Positions 24,967 through 33,859 are shown, numbered from the stretch's first letter. The stretch is 34,262 bases of DNA from Vibrio splendidus 12E03 (GCF_000272105.2 NZ_AJZD02000022.1:1-34262); one strand, 5' to 3'. Made by a program: numbers and translations. The notes: generated from the letters alone by a model not told the origin.

Positions 24967-26376
24967 TCAGTTTGGGATATCTATTCCAGCATCGCGCATT
25001 TTAGCCAACTTGTAACGCAGTGTACGAGGGCTAATGCCCAGTTTTTCAGCCATATCTTTGCGTCGGCCATTACATGCAATCAGGGTTTCAAGAATGATCG
25101 CATGCTCTTGATCTCTAAGCTCATTACCTAACCCTTCGCTGCTAGCCGCGATTTTATTGATTGGATTTGCTTCGGCAATCGGCTTGATTTCTGGCGCAGC
25201 CACGTCAGTGCCTTCGACGATTTGTTGTAGGCTGCTTGCGTCTTGCCAATCGACACCTTCAAGAAGAATGTGCTCACCAGAGATGTTCTCTTGTTCGCTC
25301 AATATTAACGCACGCTGTACCACATTGTCTAATTCGCGAACATTGCCCGGCCACGGATAATTGACGAGTTTGCTGATCGCTTGCGCTGACATAACCGGTA
25401 CAGGCATACCAAGTTTGGTGCAATGACGCTCAACTAAGTGCTTGGCTAAAGGCTCAATATCACCTTTTCGCTCACACAGTGGTGGCCAAGAAATTGGGAA
25501 TACATTCAAACGGTAGTATAAATCCTCACGGAAATTCCCTTCAGAAACATACTGTTTAAGGTCACGGTTACTGGTCGCTAATACACGAACATCCAATTTG
25601 ATGCTCTTACGACTACCTAATCGCTCAACTTCGCGCTCTTGCAAAACACGCAGTAGTTTGGCTTGTAGGCTAAGATCCATCTCACTGATCTCATCCAACA
25701 AAATAGTGCCGCCCTGCGCTTGCTCGAACTTCCCTGGGCAAGCTTGGATCGCGCCAGTAAATGCGCCTTTTTCATAACCAAACAGGGTCGCTTCTAACAT
25801 GTTGTCTGGGATCGCCGCGCAGTTAATTGCGACAAACGGGCCATCTTTTCGGCTAGAAGCATTGTGAATGTAGCGAGACATCACCTCTTTACCAGAACCA
25901 CTTGGGCCTAACACCATGACGTTGGCATCAGTTTTCGCAACTTTATCAGCCAGCATCATTAGCTTAATACTTTTCTCATCGGCAACGATGGCATCACCAT
26001 TGTCGTCAGATTTTACGGGAGCGTAGCGGCTCACCATGTTTAACAATACTTCAGGCGCAAATGGCTTCGCCATGTAATCGATCGCGCCCTCTTTCATTGC
26101 TGCAACGGCGTCTTCAATGTTGGCGTAAGCTGTCATCAACAGCACAGGTAAGTTTGGCCAATGCTGCTTGATGTTTCTCAGTAGCGCCAAACCGCCCATG
26201 CCCGCCATCTGCACGTCAGATACGACAATATCAACGGAGTTCGATTTTAATTTGACCAGAGCATCTTCCGCACAATCCGCTTCCAGCCATTCATAGCCAG
26301 CAAGCGCGAGCGTGTCGACAAGGGCTTCACGTAGGCCTTCATCATCTTCGACGATTAACACTTTGCTTTGAGCCAT
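24967..26376 (-). CDS. flrC: FlrC, sigma-54-dependent flagellar response regulator
   Basis: A 469-residue NtrC-type regulator. The receiver domain has D11/D12 and the phosphoacceptor D54, the residue established in V. cholerae FlrC. The AAA+ domain has Walker A GPSGSGKE (157-164) and the sigma-54 contact GAFTGA (204-209). The C-terminus (about 425-469) is a Fis-type helix-turn-helix (GRRKDMAEKLGISPRTLRYKL). Phosphorylated by FlrB, it activates class III operons such as basal-body, hook and the major flagellin. The ATG at 26376 is 33 bp after flrB. The 132 bp behind it hold the fliE promoter. Confidence 0.97.
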   Translation of the reverse strand: MAQSKVLIVEDDEGLREALVDTLALAGYEWLEADCAEDALVKLKSNSVDIVVSDVQMAGMGGLALLRNIKQHWPNLPVLLMTAYANIEDAVAAMKEGAIDYMAKPFAPEVLLNMVSRYAPVKSDDNGDAIVADEKSIKLMMLADKVAKTDANVMVLGPSGSGKEVMSRYIHNASSRKDGPFVAINCAAIPDNMLEATLFGYEKGAFTGAIQACPGKFEQAQGGTILLDEISEMDLSLQAKLLRVLQEREVERLGSRKSIKLDVRVLATSNRDLKQYVSEGNFREDLYYRLNVFPISWPPLCERKGDIEPLAKHLVERHCTKLGMPVPVMSAQAISKLVNYPWPGNVRELDNVVQRALILSEQENISGEHILLEGVDWQDASSLQQIVEGTDVAAPEIKPIAEANPINKIAASSEGLGNELRDQEHAIILETLIACNGRRKDMAEKLGISPRTLRYKLAKMRDAGIDIPN

Positions 26377-26409
26377 AGGATTCTCCAGTGTAAATTCAGT
26401 TAAAACTTA

Positions 26410-27450
26410 TTAGTCTTCAGAAGAAGCACTTCTTTCAAGCGGTAGACACATGGTAAAGCATGCGCCGTCGCCTTCTTCTGATATCAATTCCAGTCGGCCT
26501 TCATGTGCTCGACAGACCATTTGTACAACCGCTAAGCCCAGACCTGTACCTTGCGAACGAGTGGTAAAGAAGGGTTCCATAATTTTACCTTGAAGCTCTT
26601 TCGGTACGCCGGGGCCACTGTCTTGCACTGATATCTTAAGCTCGCCGTTTACGGGCCTAAAAAACACATCAATCTGCGATTCCTTGCCCGCAATTTGAAC
26701 CGCATTCAACACTAGGTTGCTTAACGCTGAGGCGATAGCATTGGCGTTGCCGAACATTTGAGTCTGTTCGCCCTCAACTTCTTGGCAATAATCAATCTGG
26801 TTAGTTTTCAATGCCGCTTCCACCATAGGGTGAAATTCGGTGATCAATTCAGCCACAGTAAATGGCTTAACGACTTTGTTGTCACCACCTTTGGCAAACA
26901 ACAGCATGTCGTTCACTTGCTTCTCTAAGTCATGCAATCTATCCATAAGCTTAGATTGAAAACGTGTTTTTGTTGCCGGCGGCAGATTTGGCGCGGCAAG
27001 GTTTGATGCATACAGCATCGCACTTGAAAGTGGCGTACGAACCTGATGGGCAAGCGAGGCCACCATTCTGCCCAATGAAGACAGACGCTGAAGATCACTT
27101 ACGCGAGACTGCAATAGTCGGGTCTCGGTCAAATCGGTAATCAAAATCAGCTGACCCGTGGTAGAGGCTGAAATCGCCAAACGTACTTTTCGCCCGTTCT
27201 TCAATGAGATCTCATGACCGTCATCGTCTTTTGGGTCGAAGGCACTTTGAATCACTGAAAACCACTTCTCGCCAACCAACTCAACACCAAGAATACGGTG
27301 TGCTTCAGGGTTCGCCTCTCTCACTTCGCCATGTGTATCTAACAAGATGACCCCTGCTGGCATCACGTCGAGTACTTGCTTATAGCGCTCAACCTGCTGT
27401 TCAACAGAATCTAGGTGTGATTGATTTTCTGGTTCGTTAGATACGTGCAT
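26410..27450 (-). CDS. flrB: FlrB, sensor histidine kinase for FlrC
   Basis: A soluble sensor kinase with no membrane helix. From the ATG at 27450 it has 346 residues. A TTG at 27468 would add six, and neither has an ideal ribosome site. A PAS domain (about 20-110) is followed by the H box ASLAHQVRTPLSSA with the phosphorylated His (H135 from the ATG) and a HATPase domain with the N box (SNLVLNAVQIA), DSGPGVP and GTGLGLAVV. It phosphorylates FlrC D54. The signal is thought to be completion of early basal-body and export parts. It lies 184 bp after flrA, with a hairpin in the gap. Confidence 0.95.
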   Translation of the reverse strand: MHVSNEPENQSHLDSVEQQVERYKQVLDVMPAGVILLDTHGEVREANPEAHRILGVELVGEKWFSVIQSAFDPKDDDGHEISLKNGRKVRLAISASTTGQLILITDLTETRLLQSRVSDLQRLSSLGRMVASLAHQVRTPLSSAMLYASNLAAPNLPPATKTRFQSKLMDRLHDLEKQVNDMLLFAKGGDNKVVKPFTVAELITEFHPMVEAALKTNQIDYCQEVEGEQTQMFGNANAIASALSNLVLNAVQIAGKESQIDVFFRPVNGELKISVQDSGPGVPKELQGKIMEPFFTTRSQGTGLGLAVVQMVCRAHEGRLELISEEGDGACFTMCLPLERSASSED

Positions 27451-27478
27451 GTCAAAAATTTGCCTCAAATACTAAAAC

Positions 27479-27507
27479 AGCCTGAGACGTACAACACGAG
27501 TCAGGCT
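27479..27507 (-). other. Hairpin between flrA and flrB
   Basis: AGCCTGA (27479-27485) pairs with TCAGGCT (27501-27507), 7 bp with a 15-nt loop. On the minus strand it is followed by GTTTTAGT, only a weak T-run. It could be a partial terminator behind flrA, or part of the flrB leader, where FlrA is reported to bind in V. cholerae. Confidence 0.45.
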
Positions 27508-27634
27508 ATTTGCTATATTTATCACATAGTTAAGCAAGCAACAACTCGACTATGGTTTATCTGTTCACTTAGCTAAAGTTACCAAATAGCTAAAAAGTGT
27601 GTGCTAGTTTTTCGTTTTGATCGAAAACTGGACA

Positions 27635-29101
27635 CTAGCGCTGCAAGTTATATTTACGCATTTTTTCAACCAGAGTGGTTCTACGCATTCCAAGCATGTC
27701 AGCAGCACGAGCAACAATGCCACCCTGCGCTTCCAACGCTTGATTGATCATATTCACTTCCATATCCGCGAGGAGCTCTTTCAAGTTAACCCCTTCTGGC
27801 GGTAACTCTTGAGGCGCATTGGCATTGTCGGCAATATCATCCTGCTGATCAAAGCTGAAATCTTCTGAGAATAAGTCAGCAAGTGCATCACGCTCTTGCT
27901 CCTCTTCAGACCCAAAGCTATTAAACTCTGGCTGGAACTCAGGGATATCACTGTATCGATATTTAGTTGGCAGATGATTCACATCAACCAAGCTATTTGG
28001 ATACAAGATAACCATTCGCTCAACCAAATTCGCTAGTTCACGAACGTTACCTGGCCAGTAATGCTCCATCAAAGAGTTGATAGCACGAGCCGTGAAACAG
28101 ATAGGCATGCTGCCTTCCGCTTCCATTCGAGTCATCAGCTCTTGAAGCAATAGTGGGATATCTTCTTTGCGATCTTGAAGCGCCGGCATTTCAATCGGGA
28201 ATACATTCAAGCGGTAGTAAAGGTCTTCACGGAACGAATCATCGTCGATCATATCTTCAAGGTTGCGGTGGGTTGCCGCAATCACTCGAACGTCAGCTTT
28301 GATGGTGCTGTTGCCACCTACGCGTTCGAAACAGCGCTCTTGCAGTACACGCAACAACTTTACTTGCATTGCCATCGGCATATCGCCAATTTCATCAAGA
28401 AACAGTGTGCCACCTTCTGCCAATTCAAAGCGGCCTTTTCGTGCGGTAATCGCACCAGTAAACGCACCCTTCTCATGGCCAAACAACTCACTTTCGAGTA
28501 AGTCTGGTGGAATAGCACCACAATTCACAGGAACGAAAGGCCCTGAACGACGTTTAGAGTGATAGTGAATGTTACGCGCTACGACTTCTTTGCCGGTACC
28601 AGATTCACCAAGAATCAGCACGTTCGCTTCCGTAGAGGAGACTTGTTCAATTAAGTGACGTACTTCTTGAATGCCCGCACTTTGTCCTACGAGGCTGCGA
28701 AACAGTGTGTTCTTGCGTGCCGAAGACACAACTTGAACACCTTTGCGGCCTAAGAAATCTTTACAGTGTCTTAATGCATCACTTAATTGCGGGTAGTTAA
28801 GAGGAAGTTCAAGCTCACCAACATAGTTAGTTAACTCGTCAACCGGGTGATTGTTTTTGCCAATCACCAGTAAAGGGATGTGATTGGCGTGAACAAGCTG
28901 CTCATTCAGTAATGCGTTGAAGCCTTTACCTTTAATGGTACCAATAATGCAGCCAGCCCACTGCAGTGACCAGTCAACTTTACGTGCTTGTTCAGAGCTG
29001 ATTACTTCGCAGCTCTCTCCTACAAACTCTAATATTGTGCTTAAATTGTGACGATCTTGAGCGTTATCGTCGACGACAAGCAGTTTTGCCAAACCTTGCA
29101 T
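27635..29101 (-). CDS. flrA: FlrA (FleQ family), master sigma-54 activator of flagellar genes
   Basis: A 488-residue FleQ-type regulator. The N-terminal domain (1 to about 115) has a receiver fold start (VVDD at 9-12), but the position of the phosphoacceptor reads CIIGTIKG, without an Asp, so it is not a normal response regulator. Walker A GESGTGKE is at 165-172 and GAFTGA at 212-217. The C-terminal helix-turn-helix is [22 protein letters not shown]135 and R176, reported in V. cholerae FlrA as needed for cyclic di-GMP binding, are present at the same numbers, so inhibition by cyclic di-GMP is likely. The ATG at 29101 has a weak ribosome site and no sigma-54 promoter. Confidence 0.97.
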   Translation of the reverse strand: MQGLAKLLVVDDNAQDRHNLSTILEFVGESCEVISSEQARKVDWSLQWAGCIIGTIKGKGFNALLNEQLVHANHIPLLVIGKNNHPVDELTNYVGELELPLNYPQLSDALRHCKDFLGRKGVQVVSSARKNTLFRSLVGQSAGIQEVRHLIEQVSSTEANVLILGESGTGKEVVARNIHYHSKRRSGPFVPVNCGAIPPDLLESELFGHEKGAFTGAITARKGRFELAEGGTLFLDEIGDMPMAMQVKLLRVLQERCFERVGGNSTIKADVRVIAATHRNLEDMIDDDSFREDLYYRLNVFPIEMPALQDRKEDIPLLLQELMTRMEAEGSMPICFTARAINSLMEHYWPGNVRELANLVERMVILYPNSLVDVNHLPTKYRYSDIPEFQPEFNSFGSEEEQERDALADLFSEDFSFDQQDDIADNANAPQELPPEGVNLKELLADMEVNMINQALEAQGGIVARAADMLGMRRTTLVEKMRKYNLQR

Positions 29102-29229
29102 AAGTAGGAATTATTGCCTTTATTTTGGTGCGATGCGGAAAAACGGTGAGCAACGCAGTCGATAAAACAGTGAGAAGTATCAATGATTATGGTCTACGAG
29201 GACAAATTTAGGAAATCAGCAACGAAAAA
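29102..29229 (-). promoter_or_regulatory. flrA upstream region
   Basis: This 128-bp stretch between the terminator and flrA must hold the flrA promoter, because the upstream operon ends at a strong terminator. I see no sigma-54 or sigma-28 match, in keeping with flrA as the top of the cascade under the housekeeping sigma factor. A weak candidate (TTGTCC, 18-bp spacer, GATACT) is present on the minus strand, but I do not rely on it. Confidence 0.4.
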
Positions 29230-29252
29230 AGCCATTAGGCTATCTAATGGCT
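29230..29252 (-). terminator. Rho-independent terminator behind fliS
   Basis: AGCCATTA (29230-29237) pairs with TAATGGCT (29245-29252) around a 7-nt loop. On the minus strand the stem runs into TTTTTT, so it ends the flagellin-flaG-fliD-flaI-fliS unit. The plus strand is also T-rich after the stem, so it may work both ways, although no plus-strand gene is seen. Confidence 0.9.
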
Positions 29253-29329
29253 TCTATTTTATTTGATTAAAAAAATAAGGCAACCAACCAATTAAGGGAT
29301 ATGAGATTGGTTAAAACTGCAATTTTTCT

Positions 29330-29740
29330 TTAAATACCTACGTCAGCGGACGTCAAGTTGTGATACTCGTTCGGAATTTGGTCCCAAGCGCTCTTAATTT
29401 CACGAATAATATCGATAACATCATCAATAGGCTGTGGGTCATTTTTGTGATTTGCCGCAGAAATTTGCGTGATCATGAACTCATAAAGTTGATCTAGGTT
29501 TCTCGCAATATCGCCACCATCGTCCATAGATAGGCAACTACGTAGGCTAATAATGATATCTAGAGCTTTACCAAGTCGCTCACCTTTCACTGGGATGTTG
29601 CCTGCTTGCATTGCCGCTTTGCCTTGAATCAAACGCTCGATAGCACCGGCCATTAGCATTTGTACAATCTTATGCGGTGAGGCAGCCGTTAGCTGACTAT
29701 CCACTGATACCTTTTTATATGCCTGTAAAGAACCGCGCAT
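29330..29740 (-). CDS. fliS: FliS, flagellin export chaperone
   Basis: A 136-residue helical protein with the FliS N-terminus (RGSLQAYKKVSVDSQLTAASPHKIVQML) and the body pattern IERLIQGKAAM and LRSCLSMDDGGDIARNLDQLYEFM. It binds the C-terminal helices of flagellin, stops it from polymerising in the cytoplasm and delivers it to FlhA. It sits 12 bp after flaI and 78 bp before the terminator, in the same unit as its flagellin client. Confidence 0.96.
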   Translation of the reverse strand: MRGSLQAYKKVSVDSQLTAASPHKIVQMLMAGAIERLIQGKAAMQAGNIPVKGERLGKALDIIISLRSCLSMDDGGDIARNLDQLYEFMITQISAANHKNDPQPIDDVIDIIREIKSAWDQIPNEYHNLTSADVGI

Positions 29741-29752
29741 AGTAAACCTCTT

Positions 29753-30058
29753 CTATAAAAACTTTTTGTATTGTTGAACTGATTTAGCGCCGTGACGGTA
29801 TTTATGTAGGGTCTTACCTACTCGACTCGTCTCAGACTGCATCAATTCGACTAATTTTCTGGTTCTGGTAATGGCTTCAAACCATTCAGAACTTTGCTTA
29901 ACGTCGGGATGTGAGTCGATTATTTGAAGCACGTTTTGCAATAACTGTTCTCTGTTATCGACAAGCTGCGTTATTTCTTCAGCATTAATTTCACTAAATT
30001 CCAGTTTAGAGATAATTAGTTGATCGAGTTCACAAAGCTCTTGTAGCTGGCTATTCAT
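29753..30058 (-). CDS. flaI: FlaI, FliT-like small chaperone
   Basis: A 101-residue, mostly helical charged protein between fliD and fliS. In Vibrio this position is occupied by FlaI, and the place and size match FliT, the FliD chaperone of enterics. Sequence features are only general: an amphipathic N-terminal helix, and a basic C-terminal tail ending QYKKFL. I infer that it binds FliD before export. It starts 3 bp after fliD, which suggests coupled translation. Confidence 0.8.
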   Translation of the reverse strand: MNSQLQELCELDQLIISKLEFSEINAEEITQLVDNREQLLQNVLQIIDSHPDVKQSSEWFEAITRTRKLVELMQSETSRVGKTLHKYRHGAKSVQQYKKFL

Positions 30059-30061
30059 CTA

Positions 30062-32089
30062 TTAGCCCAACGCATTCATCATACTGCCCAGCTGAGATTG
30101 CATCTTACTGGTCGCATCTTGCATGGCCGTGAACTTAGAGTGGGTTCGGCTCTCTAGGCTGTCCATGCGGCGGTCGAGCGCGCTTTGGTCATCAACCAAA
30201 CGGTAGTTTTGCTCGACCAAGCTCTTTTCTCTAGTACGGATTGAACCCGTGATACCTGTGATACCTTGAATCGCATCTTCCACTTTTTTGGCGAAACCGT
30301 TGTTGCCACCAAAGAACTCACCCAACTTATCGAAATTGTTGTTGAGTTGACGATCAAGCATGTCGTAGTTGATTTCTAGCGAGCCTTGCCTTGTGGTGGT
30401 GATACCGAATTCAGTCAAAGACTTTAGATTGTCTGGCGCACCTTCGATACTTGATGAGAACACCCCTTTCAATCGGGAGTCGGCGTTACGCACTGTACTG
30501 TCACCAGAAAGCGGGCCTTTTTGACCAGTCGTTGGATCAACACCCGCGAGGTCTTTCGACACTTGATAGAACTGGTTATAAGAGCTCACAAAGGATTCGA
30601 TATCTTGGCGAACACTGTTACGGTCGTACTCCACACCAATTTCTGCCGGCGGCTTATCTTTTGGCGTTTTTCCTTTCACCGTAATATCAATACCTTCAAT
30701 GGCATCTTCAATCACATTGTTATTACTAGAGAGTTGAGCAACACCATCTAGGACAACCATAGAATCTTGGCCAGCCTGAACTTCAGTCATTCCACTATAG
30801 GTATCAAAAGATTGCTGTGCTTGTTCAAGGTCTGCTTGCGCTTTATCAACCTTCTCTAAGAGCTCGCGCTCTTCGGGTTCTAATTTGGCACGCTCAATTT
30901 TCTTGGCTTGCTCTGCGGTGAGTTCGCCTTTTTGAACTTTCTCAGCCAACTCCGCTTTTTCTTGTGAAATCTTCTCTTCGATACGCGCTTGCTCAGCCTC
31001 AAGCTTTTGTTGGGCTTCTTTCGGTGTCACGTATGAATCGGTCAGAGTACCTGAGGCAGCATTTGACCACCCCGGCACATCGGGTGCCTTCTCTATCGCT
31101 TTTTCATCAAGCTCAAGTTCTGGTGTGTAGTAAGAATCTAAAAGCGTACCTGACGCGGTTTCAGTCCAGCCAGGGATATTATCTTCAGGCATCACAGACT
31201 TTGCCGCTTGAGCTGCGTCTAGGGCAGCTTGGCCGTCGGCGGCTGCTTGCTCACCGTAGCTGAGACTTTTAGAGTCTCCGTCAACATCTGGAGTAGAATC
31301 GGTTTGGGCTGCTGGGATGATATTGCCATCTTTATCGAGTGTTTCATTCGCATTTGGGTCATCGCTAGCGATCACTTCATCGATGAGTTCAACGGCTTTT
31401 CCTGCAGGGGTTAGAGCTAGAATATCTTGAGCAGCAACGCGCGCTTTCTCTAGCGCTTTAACACGTTCTTCAAGCGTTTTGTATTCGAGTTTTTTTAAGG
31501 GATTGGCAGCATCTGACTCAACATTAATGCTGATCTGCTGATCTGAACCAGACTGGTTCGAGGCAATAATAAGTCTTGGACCTTCGACATCGTTGATAAT
31601 AGATGCACGAACGCCTGGGTTGCTATCTGCACCGTTGATACCACGAACAACTTCGATAAGTCTCGATCTGTCGCCAACTTGCACGTCAAAGCTGTCATCA
31701 CCAAGCGAAACCTGCAGCTTACCTGGGCCAAATTTCATGTCCTCTGACAGTACATCAGAAGCCACTTTATGGCTTTGGGCAAGCTGCAACACATCGATGG
31801 CATATTTGCCAGCGATCGCTTCGGTAGTCGCGGTTGCAGAGACAAGACCTTCATCGGTACTTTCGACTGTTCGCACAGCAAAAGCTTTTTCCTGACGAAA
31901 GTTTGTCATCAGGTTTTTCATCGAATCAAGGGATTCTCTGAGTCTTCCATAGGCACTAATGCTGGTATCGATTCGCGTTCGTTCATTGTCGATTCGTAGC
32001 TGTTTAGGTACACGCTCCGAATCAACAATTTTGCTGACCATGGAATTGATATCCATGCCAGACGAAATCCCCATTGGGCCAAAACTCAT
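30062..32089 (-). CDS. fliD: FliD, filament cap protein (HAP2) with enlarged central region
   Basis: A 675-residue FliD, against about 470 in E. coli. The N-terminal part (1-100) and the C-terminal part (about 440-675, including SFVSSYNQFYQVSKDL and a coiled-coil end) are typical D0/D1 regions. The hook IN-type motif is near 140-155 (RLIEVVRGINGAD). The extra length sits in residues 200-440. It contains an Ala/Asp-rich stretch, two copies of PGW-x3-ASGTL-x-DSY-x-TP (305-323 and 338-356) and a Glu/Lys-rich coiled coil (about 357-428). It caps the growing filament and may contact surfaces. A GAGGTG ribosome site precedes the ATG. flaG lies 22 bp upstream. Confidence 0.95.
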   Translation of the reverse strand: MSFGPMGISSGMDINSMVSKIVDSERVPKQLRIDNERTRIDTSISAYGRLRESLDSMKNLMTNFRQEKAFAVRTVESTDEGLVSATATTEAIAGKYAIDVLQLAQSHKVASDVLSEDMKFGPGKLQVSLGDDSFDVQVGDRSRLIEVVRGINGADSNPGVRASIINDVEGPRLIIASNQSGSDQQISINVESDAANPLKKLEYKTLEERVKALEKARVAAQDILALTPAGKAVELIDEVIASDDPNANETLDKDGNIIPAAQTDSTPDVDGDSKSLSYGEQAAADGQAALDAAQAAKSVMPEDNIPGWTETASGTLLDSYYTPELELDEKAIEKAPDVPGWSNAASGTLTDSYVTPKEAQQKLEAEQARIEEKISQEKAELAEKVQKGELTAEQAKKIERAKLEPEERELLEKVDKAQADLEQAQQSFDTYSGMTEVQAGQDSMVVLDGVAQLSSNNNVIEDAIEGIDITVKGKTPKDKPPAEIGVEYDRNSVRQDIESFVSSYNQFYQVSKDLAGVDPTTGQKGPLSGDSTVRNADSRLKGVFSSSIEGAPDNLKSLTEFGITTTRQGSLEINYDMLDRQLNNNFDKLGEFFGGNNGFAKKVEDAIQGITGITGSIRTREKSLVEQNYRLVDDQSALDRRMDSLESRTHSKFTAMQDATSKMQSQLGSMMNALG
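31022..31177 (-). repeat. Duplicated motif within fliD
   Basis: This encodes FliD residues 305-356, with two copies of a 19-residue motif (I/V-PGW-x3-ASGTL-x-DSY-x-TP) offset by 33 residues. Twelve core positions are identical. The motif lies in the enlarged, likely surface-exposed middle of the cap protein, just before a coiled coil. Confidence 0.9.
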
Positions 32090-32111
32090 TAAATCACCTC
32101 AATAATACGAC

Positions 32112-32537
32112 TTAAACCTTCACCTCAAATATTCGACTATTCGAGTTTTGGGCTGCTAGGCGTCTTAGAATTTCAAGCATTTCTTCATCAGGGATCTGGC
32201 GAATAATATCACCGGTTGTGGTCTCATAAATGGTAACCACATCTCTCCCAGATTCTTCATCGACCTTAAAAGCCACACCTTTATTGAGAGAGGAGATAAA
32301 CTCGTTTACCTTCTCCACCATTTTGACTCGCTCTTCATCATTTAACTCTTGTCTATGTTGAGCTAATTGAATCGCCGCTTCGGTAGCTTCCTCTTTCGAT
32401 TTCTCTACCTTGCCATAAGATGTTGCTTCTTTTAGTCGCGAAAGACTCGACGCACTACTACCTTCATCGCTTGCAATTTTAATGCCATTAGGTGAGCCAT
32501 AAGGCTGGATGTTCGATGCGTTGGATGATATTTCCAT
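32112..32537 (-). CDS. flaG: FlaG, filament-associated protein
   Basis: I place the start at the ATG at 32537 (MEISSNASNIQPYG), 141 residues, preceded by a long purine tract with a good Shine-Dalgarno. A TTG ten codons upstream would use this tract as coding sequence and is unlikely. The C-terminal half (about 70-141) is the FlaG domain: FKVDEESGRDVVTIYETTTG, RQIPDEEMLEILRRLA. The N-terminal half is disordered and charged. FlaG affects filament length in other bacteria, but its biochemical role is unclear. It lies 80 bp after the flagellin gene, with two hairpins between. Confidence 0.92.
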   Translation of the reverse strand: MEISSNASNIQPYGSPNGIKIASDEGSSASSLSRLKEATSYGKVEKSKEEATEAAIQLAQHRQELNDEERVKMVEKVNEFISSLNKGVAFKVDEESGRDVVTIYETTTGDIIRQIPDEEMLEILRRLAAQNSNSRIFEVKV

Positions 32538-32541
32538 AACA

Positions 32542-32558
32542 CTCTCCCTCCCTCCTTT
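32542..32558 (-). promoter_or_regulatory. Purine-rich ribosome-binding tract before flaG
   Basis: On the minus strand AAAGGAGGGAGGGAGAG precedes the flaG ATG by 4 bp. It contains three overlapping GGAG/GGGAG sites, stronger than needed. It decides the ATG at 32537 as start and rules against the upstream TTG. Confidence 0.75.
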
Positions 32559-32570
32559 ATGAGCCAAACA

Positions 32571-32616
32571 GTAAAATCTACCCAGAGTAGAGTTTACCGC
32601 TACTTACCGAGGTAAG
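32571..32616. other. Two adjoining hairpins between flagellin and flaG
   Basis: An 11-bp stem with one mismatch (32571-32581 with 32587-32597, loop CCAGA) and a perfect CTTACC/GGTAAG stem (32603-32608 with 32611-32616) lie just behind the flagellin stop. No long T-run follows, so they look more like mRNA 3'-end protection or partial termination than a full terminator. Confidence 0.6.
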
Positions 32617-32617
32617 T

Positions 32618-33748
32618 TTAGCCCAATAAGCTTAGAGCTGCTGATGGTGACTGTTTTGCTTGAGCTAGGATAGAAGTACTCGCCTGTTGTAGGATTTGAG
32701 ACTTAGTCATAGCCGTTGTTTCTTTCGCGTAATCGGTATCTTTGATACGGCTCTTAGACGCATTAACGTTTTCGTTGATGTTATCTAAGTTGCTGATTGC
32801 GTGGTCAAAACGGTTTTGGAAAGCACCAAGAGATGCACGGTTACTATCAACAGATTTTAGTGCGCCATCAATGATAGATACTGCTTCGTTTGCACCAGCA
32901 ACCGAGGTTACATCGATGTCGTTAACGGTAACGTCTTTACCAGCACCGATACCAAGTTCACCCGCAAGGCTGCCGCCGAACTCAACATCACCATCAACTT
33001 TTTGGCTAGAAGCGAAAAGTTGCAGTTTGCCGCCTTCACCAACAGACGCTTTAACGTCTTGGCTTTGACCGTTGATGTAAGTTGCTAGCTCTTCCATATC
33101 GTTGCCTTCTTTCGCAGAAATAGACAACTCTTGTGCTTCGCCAAACTTATCGTTGTATTTGATCGTTAAGTCAGCGCCAGCACCTACACGCCAAGAAGCA
33201 TCTTTGCCTTCTTCTACGCCGTAGCTCTTGCCACCCATGTCTTGAGTGTCGGTACGCATGTTATTCATAGTTAGCATTACTGCTTCACCTGAGTCTGCGC
33301 CGATTTGGAAAGATTGGCTACCGTAAGTACCGTTCAGTAACTTGTTACCACCAAAAGAGGTCGTTTCAGCAATACGGTTAAGTTCTGTGTTTAGAGCAGA
33401 GACTTCTTCTTGGATCGCAACACGTTCAGATTTGCTGTTTGAACCATTTGAAGATTGAAGAGAAAGGTCACGCATACGTTGCAGAATGTTGGTTGACTCA
33501 TTCATTGCACCTTCAGCTGTCTGTGCAATAGAGATACCGTCATTCGCGTTTTTCACAGCCATATCTAGGCCACGGCTTTGCGACGTTAAGCGGTTAGAGA
33601 TTTGTAGGCCTGCAGCATCATCTTTTGCGCTATTGATTTTATAGCCAGAAGACAAACGCTCCATTGATTTTTGAGTACCTTCAGCCGCGCTATTCAGGTA
33701 GCGCTGAGCCGTCATTGCAGACACATTAGTGCTTACATTAATCGCCAT
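32618..33748 (-). CDS. Polar flagellin (FlaB/FlaD type)
   Basis: A 376-residue flagellin. The conserved D0/D1 N-terminus ([41 protein letters not shown]) and C-terminus (NINASKSR-type helix, [25 protein letters not shown]) surround a short variable middle (about 145-290). It has no export signal peptide, as normal for flagellins. Vibrios carry four to six flagellin genes. Position beside flaG-fliD and a sigma-28 promoter fit the flaB/flaD/flaE group rather than the sigma-54-dependent flaA. I leave the letter open. A strong AAGGAG site precedes the ATG, and the leader is about 123 nt and structured. Confidence 0.97.
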   Translation of the reverse strand: MAINVSTNVSAMTAQRYLNSAAEGTQKSMERLSSGYKINSAKDDAAGLQISNRLTSQSRGLDMAVKNANDGISIAQTAEGAMNESTNILQRMRDLSLQSSNGSNSKSERVAIQEEVSALNTELNRIAETTSFGGNKLLNGTYGSQSFQIGADSGEAVMLTMNNMRTDTQDMGGKSYGVEEGKDASWRVGAGADLTIKYNDKFGEAQELSISAKEGNDMEELATYINGQSQDVKASVGEGGKLQLFASSQKVDGDVEFGGSLAGELGIGAGKDVTVNDIDVTSVAGANEAVSIIDGALKSVDSNRASLGAFQNRFDHAISNLDNINENVNASKSRIKDTDYAKETTAMTKSQILQQASTSILAQAKQSPSAALSLLG

Positions 33749-33764
33749 AGTTGATCTCCTTTAG

Positions 33765-33778
33765 GCATTTTTTAATGC
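33765..33778. other. Short hairpin beside the flagellin ribosome site
   Basis: GCATT (33765-33769) pairs with AATGC (33774-33778) around four T (A on the message). It ends about 4 nt upstream of the AAAGGAG site of the flagellin gene and may influence mRNA stability or ribosome access. Confidence 0.5.
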
Positions 33779-33821
33779 ACTTATGTGACTCTCACCTCAC
33801 ACAAATACATGTCAATTTGTT

Positions 33822-33859
33822 TATGTACCAGTGTCTCTCTCACCTTACATTGGTACATA
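33822..33859. other. Large hairpin in the flagellin leader
   Basis: Arms 33822-33834 and 33847-33859 pair over 12 of 13 positions (TATGTACCA with TGGTACATA, then one mismatch, then TGT with ACA) around a 12-nt loop. It begins about 12 nt after the predicted sigma-28 start. The motif ctctcacc (GGTGAGAG on the message) occurs in the loop region at 33837-33844 and again at 33789-33796. Confidence 0.7.

Noticed and set aside
27538..27585. Possible sigma-54 sites for flrBC (TAGTCG-N5-TTGCT, and TTGGTAACTTTAGCT)
   Set aside because: The first lacks GG in the -24 box and the second has GG and GC two bases too close. Neither meets the rules well enough to list.
29286..29312. AACCAAT/ATTGGTT inverted repeat behind fliS
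   Set aside because: It is A/T-rich with a 13-nt loop and is upstream of a much better terminator, so I do not give it a function.
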